From positions 3,150-30,842 of the forward strand of contig DBQJ01000025.1 in the NCBI GenBank assembly GCA_002305205.1: DNA of 27,693 nt. Direction: 5' to 3'. The notes under the pieces are model-generated. The model was not told the origin of the DNA. It saw nothing but the letters and a program-made list of their open reading frames with translations, and searched no databases. A program made the translations under genes and the position numbers. The stretch comes from a candidate division WWE3 bacterium UBA1397. Its GTDB lineage: Bacteria > Patescibacteriota > WWE3 > UBA101185 > UBA10185. The number at the start of each line of letters is the position of its first letter. Positions within the stretch are counted from its first letter, which is position 1. Shown here one piece after another: positions 23,191 through 27,693 of this stretch.

Positions 23191-25797
23191 CTAGGGTAAT
23201 AGTGCCCCAGGATTTTCCGATCTCTTAATTGATGTCTTAGAGGAATTTCGTGAGATGTTTTCCGGTTGGTTTGATTTTTCTTTCCATTCATGAGCGTAAA
23301 GCTTTCGTGAGGAAGCGATCACCTTTTTTGTTTTATCTGAACTTACTAGTACATTGACGGGAACAGTCACACCTGAGAATGGTTCTTCTGGGTTTAAGGC
23401 TCCAAGACGCATATAGAAGTGATATGAAGGAAGGCTGGCAATTTCACCCTGCTCTACATATGGTCTGAATTGGGGTAGTATCATCCTTTCATCCTCAGGG
23501 TTTGCCGTCCTAAAACAAATAACCGTGCCAGTATTAGCGAGCGTAACATTTACTAGTGACGTTTCTTCCAGCTGCGAGGTAGTCTGATGAGCAAGAATGG
23601 CATTTAAGCGGTATTTACGGGCTTCTGACAGGATCTGGGCAAATGCCGGTGTGGCAAAGTTTTGGAACTCATCAACATAAAGATAAAAGTCCTTTCTTTG
23701 ATCTTGCGGCATCCTGGCTCGTTTTAGTGAAGCCAGTTGAATTTTGGCCATAACCAAAACCCCAAAGACACTGGAATTATCCTCACCGATCTTACCCTTT
23801 GAAAGATTGCATAACAGGATTTTACCGTTGTTAAGCACGTCATCGAAATTTACCGTGGATTTAGGTTGTTCTAAAATCCTTTTGGCCGTTGGCGAGAACA
23901 AAAACCTTCCTATCTTATTAGTAATTGGGGAAATCATCTTTACCTTTTGATAGTCTCCTGCCTTAGCAAACTCATATTTCCAAAAGTCTTTGAGGTTCTC
24001 ATCGGTTAAATGTCGAATAACAGACTTTCTATATGAAGTGTTTATTAGCAGTTTATAAACGGTAAATAAGGTGGCATCCGGTTCTATAAAAGCCGTGTGG
24101 ATGGTGTTTCTTAAGATGTACTCCATACGAGGTCCGGAATACCGGTCAGTGTAGATCTTGTGGAAGATAGAAATAATGCTTTCGGCGATAAACTCTTTCT
24201 CCCGAATCGCTTCGTCGTCCGTTAAGCCGGGAGTAAGCTCCAACAGATTAATTCCCATCGGATGACCAATATCATCCGGATTAAAGTAAACAACATCTTC
24301 TATTCTGTTATCAGGAATTATTGATAAGACCTGATCGGTTAAATCACCATGAGGATCAATTAAACACAGACCTTTGTTGTTCTCCAAGTCTTGCTTAATC
24401 ATCGACAACAGCATGGTCGATTTGCCGGTACCGGTTGCCCCCAAGATATATACGTGGCGGCGTCGTTCATCTAAAGAAAGACCTATGGGTGTGGTTGTGC
24501 CTCCGTATTTGTTTTCCGCAAATACAATATCCAAAGATCCTGTCTTTTTAAGAGACAATGGTGCAGGTAGCTCTTTGCTGTGTTGTTTTAATAAGTCTTC
24601 AGTCTTAGTTGTTTTGGTATAGGGAAAGTGAAACAAATCCGATATTTCCGAGGTCGAAAGAATTGATATATTGAGTGGTCCAAGAAAGCGGTTCATAAAT
24701 AGCCAATGCTCAAAGGTATGAAGTATCCTTAGTCGTGCATGTTTGACTAACCTGATTGATTGGTACTCAGCATTGGCAAATGACGAAAGAGCTGATATGA
24801 AGCCACGCTCACGGCGTTTAATTTCTTGGGCATTATTGCCTGTCAAAATCAACCTCATGGAGGCAGCAAATAACGGCTGATCTAGTTTATGTTTAATCAG
24901 TTGTTCTAACTCTTGCTGATAAGGATTGCTGGTTATATCCTTTGTCGTTTGGCTTAGGTTTAAAAGTGGTCCCTCGTTGCCTCCTGAGGCTATAAAAACA
25001 AATAAGCCAACAGGCAGTAGTAGTAACTGAAGCAGAGGCTTAATAAGCCAACTAAATCGCTGTAGGAGGGGTTTGTGTAATAGGTTACTTATGTTTGTCG
25101 ACAGATCCTTCCCGGAGTAAATCAAACTCGAGATGTAGCCTATTTCCGGCTTCTTGGACTTGTTAAGAGGTGAAAGAACTAACTGAAAGCCTACCAACTC
25201 ACTCTCATCAAGTTTGGTCATACTGCCAGTTAAATATGCGATAGGATCATGTTTATCAAGAGCAGCCTGTTTTCTTAATGGAAAAGCAAAATGCTTAGAT
25301 AAAGCAAATTCGACGGTTTTAGCAAATTTAGCATGGTTGTCCAAAGGTAAATAGTCGTCTATTTTTGTTACACTTAACCCGGGTAAATACGATAAAAGAG
25401 TCTTTTTAAGCAGTTCTGCATCGTCTGCACCAACCCGAACTAGATATTTAATCCCGTCTTCTTTGGTCGAAACTATTTCGAAAGCATAATTTTTGGCTAC
25501 ATTAAACAGTCGTAATAACAATGTTTGTTGTCTAGCAAGTCCATGAATAACTGAAAATAATTGCTCGGTAGTATATGGGTTTTGTTCCGTTACTCGTAAA
25601 GGTTGAACTTCCAAAAGCGTTTGTGGTTCTTTTGATGCCCGATATAACAACAACAGGCGGAAAGCATGGTAGATAACGATAAATAGAAGGGTAAAAATCA
25701 GCAAGTAGGTCAAGAGAGGCAGGAGAAAAGAAAGATTAGAAAGAAAGTGTTGAGCATTTAGTTTGTAGCTTAATAGTATCTGTTCTAAGTTGATCAT
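23191..25797 (-). CDS. VirD4-like T4SS coupling protein (T4SS DNA-binding domain ATPase)
   Basis: An 868-residue protein. It has an N-terminal membrane helix (LPLLTYLLIFTLLFIVIYHAF), a second hydrophobic segment at about 265-285 (LLQLLLLPVGLFVFIASGG), and a RecA-like motor with Walker A GATGTGKST (Lys459), LCLIDPHGDL, Walker B YLYVDEFQNF (Asp709-Glu710) and ILAHQTTSQLEE. The family docks the DNA-relaxase complex at the T4SS and pumps DNA. The long 450-residue region before the motor is typical of the CPR version and much longer than in VirD4 of proteobacteria. The basic tail (SSRKLYAHEWKEKSNQ and beyond) may bind DNA. It has its own promoter at 25829-25857. Confidence 0.92.
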   Translation of the reverse strand: MINLEQILLSYKLNAQHFLSNLSFLLPLLTYLLIFTLLFIVIYHAFRLLLLYRASKEPQTLLEVQPLRVTEQNPYTTEQLFSVIHGLARQQTLLLRLFNVAKNYAFEIVSTKEDGIKYLVRVGADDAELLKKTLLSYLPGLSVTKIDDYLPLDNHAKFAKTVEFALSKHFAFPLRKQAALDKHDPIAYLTGSMTKLDESELVGFQLVLSPLNKSKKPEIGYISSLIYSGKDLSTNISNLLHKPLLQRFSWLIKPLLQLLLLPVGLFVFIASGGNEGPLLNLSQTTKDITSNPYQQELEQLIKHKLDQPLFAASMRLILTGNNAQEIKRRERGFISALSSFANAEYQSIRLVKHARLRILHTFEHWLFMNRFLGPLNISILSTSEISDLFHFPYTKTTKTEDLLKQHSKELPAPLSLKKTGSLDIVFAENKYGGTTTPIGLSLDERRRHVYILGATGTGKSTMLLSMIKQDLENNKGLCLIDPHGDLTDQVLSIIPDNRIEDVVYFNPDDIGHPMGINLLELTPGLTDDEAIREKEFIAESIISIFHKIYTDRYSGPRMEYILRNTIHTAFIEPDATLFTVYKLLINTSYRKSVIRHLTDENLKDFWKYEFAKAGDYQKVKMISPITNKIGRFLFSPTAKRILEQPKSTVNFDDVLNNGKILLCNLSKGKIGEDNSSVFGVLVMAKIQLASLKRARMPQDQRKDFYLYVDEFQNFATPAFAQILSEARKYRLNAILAHQTTSQLEETSLVNVTLANTGTVICFRTANPEDERMILPQFRPYVEQGEIASLPSYHFYMRLGALNPEEPFSGVTVPVNVLVSSDKTKKVIASSRKLYAHEWKEKSNQPENISRNSSKTSIKRSENPGALLP

Positions 25798-25828
25798 TAT
25801 CCAGCCTTACTAGGCAGGATTACTTTGG

Positions 25829-25857
25829 AGTATACAGTAAGTCCTATAGAGCTGCAA
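25829..25857 (-). promoter_or_regulatory. Promoter of the coupling-protein gene
   Basis: The minus strand reads TTGCAG, a 17-bp spacer and TATACT (plus-strand CTGCAA 25852-25857 and AGTATA 25829-25834). It is back-to-back with the plus-strand promoter at 25876, the -35 boxes being 18 bp apart, so both may respond to one regulator. Confidence 0.65.
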
Positions 25858-25875
25858 TTTAGTGAAGGATTTCAC

Positions 25876-25905
25876 TTGACAACTATCCGTATATGTATAT
25901 ATACT
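25876..25905 (+). promoter_or_regulatory. Promoter with operator-like repeats before the recombinase operon
   Basis: A perfect -35 (TTGACA, 25876-25881) is 18 bp from TATACT (25900-25905). An 8-bp inverted repeat, AACTATCC (25881-25888) and GGATAGTT (25916-25923), brackets the -10, and a second near-palindrome GTATAT-GTAT-ATATAC (25889-25904) covers it. A bound repressor would block the promoter. The CTATCC/GGATAG half-sites also occur at 5964-5981. Confidence 0.7.
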
Positions 25906-25937
25906 AACCATATAGGGATAGTTCATAAGATTTGGAT

Positions 25938-26156
25938 ATGGATAAACAAATACTAAAAAATCAGACGAAAACTTGTGATACGAAGACTCAGGATAGGGTA
26001 AATAGTTCCGACTTCCCAACACCACCTCAACAAGATCAAAAAGACATTGTTTCAGAAATGAAATTTCTCGCAATAACCTGGCTTGATGACTATGAAAAGA
26101 TTGTTTTTAACGGTAAAACAATTAATGAGTTGTTAAATCAAGAAAGATATGAATAA
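25938..26156 (+). CDS. Small acidic protein preceding the recombinase (72 aa)
   Basis: Start ATG 25938 (MDKQILKNQ); a TTG two codons upstream is possible. The N-terminal half is polar and probably disordered (TKTCDTKTQDRVNSSDFP). The C-terminal half, FLAITWLDDYEKIVFNGKTI, looks like a short folded segment. No HTH or membrane helix is evident and I do not recognise the family. The stop overlaps the recombinase ATG by 8 nt (26149-26156), implying translational coupling, so a recombination directionality factor or other recombinase partner is the natural guess, unproven. Confidence 0.65.
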   Translation: MDKQILKNQTKTCDTKTQDRVNSSDFPTPPQQDQKDIVSEMKFLAITWLDDYEKIVFNGKTINELLNQERYE

Positions 26157-27693
26157 CGCTGCCCATAAGCTTAATAATAAAAAAGAAGCCGTACTTTATT
26201 TAAGAGTTTCTACTGAGGAACAGGTAGATAACTTTTCCCTGGGTACTCAGGAGGAAATTTGTCGCAAAGAAGCTTCTCGGATGGGGATGAAGATTGTAAA
26301 AATTTTCCGGGAAGAAGGCAAATCAGCCAAAACTATCAACGGGAGACCTGAGTTGGTTGAGATGCTTAAGTTCTGTCGCCAGAATAAAAAAACATTAGGG
26401 GCAGTGTTTGTTTACCGCCTCGATAGACTATCAAGAAAGACTGCAGATTATTTATCCATTAGAAAAAGTCTTATAAGCTATCAAATTCAGCTTATTTCTG
26501 CATCAGAGCCTACTGGCACTTCACCTACTGATACTCTCCTGGAAACCATACTAGCTAGTTTTGCCCAGCATGATAATGATGTCAGAAGCGAGCGTACTAA
26601 AAACGGTATGCACGCCCGTTACATGTCGGGTCTCATTACTCGCAAACCTCCACTAGGTTACAAAATGAACGAACAGAAAATACCTGTTAAAGATTTAGAA
26701 TCTTGGGACAGGGTAAAACAAGCATGGGATTTGATGGCAACCGGCACGAAAAGCCTAAGGGAGATAGCAATAATCATGAACAAAATGGGCTTAAGGACAA
26801 TCTCTCGCGGAAAATCATATAAGCTCAGAACTCAGACGGCACATAAGATATTTAGAAATAAATTTTATGCTGGTATTTTAACATCTCCCACATATAAGGA
26901 AGAGGTAAAAGGTCAACATACTCCCATGATAACAACGGAGCAGTTCTATCGGGTTCAAAACATCTTAGAGGGCAGGTGTGTCAGTAAAAGCAAAGTAAGT
27001 GTTAAAAAATCTAGAAATAATGAAACATTCCCTTTGCGAAGGATTGTTAAATGCGCTGAATGTGGCACGGGATTAACTGCCGGGTGGAGCAAGGGTCGAA
27101 GCCAAAGATATCCGTACTACCGCTGTGCACACGGCTGTAAAGGGACTTCTATTCGAGCAGAGAAGCTGGATGAAGAAGTTGTGGAATTACTACGTTCAAT
27201 TACTCCCAAGAAAGAGTGTTTAGAGTTGTTTACTCAGTATGTTATCGATGAATACGAGAATAGACTCAAGAACCTGAAGAAGGCTAAAAATGCAGCAGAT
27301 AGTGAAATTCAGAGACTCAAAGATATGAGAAAAGTGTTGGTAGAGAAAAACATGATGGGTATCTATACCGACGAGATCTTTATGGAACAAAATGCGCTTA
27401 TCGAGAAAAAATTAGCCACGGCTGAAGTTGCTAAGGCTGACTCAACATTAGAGAAATACGACATTCGCAAGTTGGCAGATTTTATAAAAGAAACTCTTTC
27501 AGATTTAGGAGAAACGTATAAAAGATCTACTGTACCTCAAGTAAAAGCGTTATTTGGTTCAATCTTCCCTTCGGGGCTCTCTTACCACCAGGACGGTACA
27601 TTGAACCACCAATTAAACCCAATGTATCAAGCTATTTTTGCCTTTGATACACAAGGCGTCTCTTATGGTGACCCCACGGGGACTCGAACCCCG
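26149..27693 (+). CDS. Large serine recombinase (integrase), open at the window end
   Basis: 515 codons are visible with no stop. The N-terminal resolvase domain has the nucleophile Ser21 in YLRVST, followed by RLDRLSRKTADY. The recombinase domain (about 160-280) contains PPLGYKM and NKFYAGIL. A zinc ribbon has Cys302, Cys305, Cys326 and Cys330. A coiled coil (about 375-450, ENRLKNLKKAKNAADSEIQR) is typical of large serine integrases. The enzyme cuts and rejoins attP and attB. The frame passes through the att repeat and reads the tRNA antisense (SYGDPTGTRTP), so the integrated version has a chromosome-encoded tail. Joining to 3481-3571 would give the native 538-residue protein. Serine integrases targeting tRNA ends are less common than tyrosine ones. 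The stop of the integrated form is outside the window. Confidence 0.93.
   Translation, partial: MNNAAHKLNNKKEAVLYLRVSTEEQVDNFSLGTQEEICRKEASRMGMKIVKIFREEGKSAKTINGRPELVEMLKFCRQNKKTLGAVFVYRLDRLSRKTADYLSIRKSLISYQIQLISASEPTGTSPTDTLLETILASFAQHDNDVRSERTKNGMHARYMSGLITRKPPLGYKMNEQKIPVKDLESWDRVKQAWDLMATGTKSLREIAIIMNKMGLRTISRGKSYKLRTQTAHKIFRNKFYAGILTSPTYKEEVKGQHTPMITTEQFYRVQNILEGRCVSKSKVSVKKSRNNETFPLRRIVKCAECGTGLTAGWSKGRSQRYPYYRCAHGCKGTSIRAEKLDEEVVELLRSITPKKECLELFTQYVIDEYENRLKNLKKAKNAADSEIQRLKDMRKVLVEKNMMGIYTDEIFMEQNALIEKKLATAEVAKADSTLEKYDIRKLADFIKETLSDLGETYKRSTVPQVKALFGSIFPSGLSYHQDGTLNHQLNPMYQAIFAFDTQGVSYGDPTGTRTP
27665..27674 (+). repeat. Right attachment repeat (attR core)
   Basis: ATGGTGACCC is identical to 3471-3480. 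Here it covers the encoded CCA, the discriminator and part of the acceptor stem of the minus-strand tRNA. A short inverted repeat, GCCTT (27640-27644) and AAGGC (27653-27657), lies just inside the element and may belong to the att arm. Confidence 0.8.
27666..27693 (-). tRNA. 3' end of a tRNA gene (truncated by the window)
   Basis: Read on the minus strand, the T-stem CGGGG pairs with CCCCG around the loop TTCGAGT (27677-27693). The acceptor strand TGGGGTC (27670-27676), discriminator A and an encoded CCA follow. The 5' acceptor strand should be GACCCCA. The anticodon is beyond the window, so the amino acid is unknown. The gene is the integration target and keeps a complete 3' end. Confidence 0.85.

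Larger units (their letters stand above)
3471..27674. mobile_element. Integrated conjugative element of about 24.2 kb inserted at a tRNA 3' end
   Basis: The element is bounded by the direct repeat ATGGTGACCC at 3471-3480 and 27665-27674. The right copy is the 3' end of a tRNA gene (minus strand). The left copy follows the chromosomal ATPase by two bases. Contents are a serine recombinase at the right end, a complete-looking minimal T4SS (coupling ATPase, VirB4, TraC N-domain, PrgI, VirB6-like, pilin, M23 hydrolase), regulators and a putative defence operon. Joining the repeats restores ATPase-tRNA convergence on the chromosome and makes an uninterrupted recombinase gene on the circle, which independently supports these ends. 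I recognised no classical relaxase. Boundary calls are inference from repeats plus reading-frame logic and are strong for a sequence-only argument. Confidence 0.85.

Noticed and set aside
25810..26073. Minus-strand 87-residue reading frame
   Set aside because: It covers both promoters and overlaps the 72-aa gene antisense, has no family resemblance and no ribosome binding site.
26149..27693. Premature end or pseudogene status of the recombinase
   Set aside because: Catalytic serine, recombinase domain, zinc ribbon and coiled coil are intact; the missing stop is explained by the att site lying within the coding sequence.

Overview
The window looks like a Patescibacteria (CPR) genome. It is AT-rich and the genes are packed tightly, with small overlaps. 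Several promoters appear to give leaderless or near-leaderless transcripts. It carries a reduced type IV secretion system (T4SS) of the Gram-positive kind, and its DUF2958, Replic_Relax and coupling-protein genes are of types that recur in such genomes. Nothing in the ORFs calls for UGA recoding, so code 11 fits. Placement below CPR level (Microgenomates would be my guess) is only an impression.

Layout. Positions 1-3470 are chromosome: the end of an exported-looking protein of unknown function and a P2-type cation ATPase. Positions 3471-27674 are an integrated conjugative element of about 24.2 kb. It is bounded by a 10-bp direct repeat, ATGGTGACCC, which at the right end is the 3' end (with CCA) of a tRNA gene on the minus strand. 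The tRNA runs off the window. The left end holds a PLD-family nuclease gene and a small gene. Next, on the minus strand, come an Xre regulator with an OLD-like AAA ATPase and then the T4SS operon (11132 down to 5964: pilin, VirB6-like, PrgI, TraC N-domain, VirB4, M23 peptidase). This operon has a clear promoter followed by an intrinsic terminator inside its leader. A divergent plus-strand operon (11352-21275) encodes a small HTH protein, a PLD-SF2 helicase, an Eco57I/PglX-like N6-methyltransferase, a HARE-HTH/PD-(D/E)XK protein, a Cas4-like nuclease and a membrane-anchored trypsin-like protease. It looks like a defence or restriction-modification cassette that matches no complete system I can name. 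The right part holds a DUF2726 gene, a highly structured 170-nt non-coding stretch, DUF2958, a Replic_Relax protein, the VirD4-like coupling ATPase, and a small gene followed by a large serine recombinase.

Main observation. The recombinase reading frame has no stop codon inside the element. It runs through the attachment repeat into the tRNA. If the two repeats are joined, as in the excised circle, the frame continues at the element's far left end for about 30 codons (3481-3568). It stops at 3569-3571, overlapping the start of the PLD gene by 8 nt. The recombinase overlaps its upstream neighbour by 8 nt in the same way. The circle would therefore encode a native 538-residue recombinase in one operon with the PLD and 70-residue genes. 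Integration replaces the recombinase C-terminus with tRNA-encoded sequence and cuts those two genes off from their promoter. This is read directly from the sequence; its functional effect is inference.
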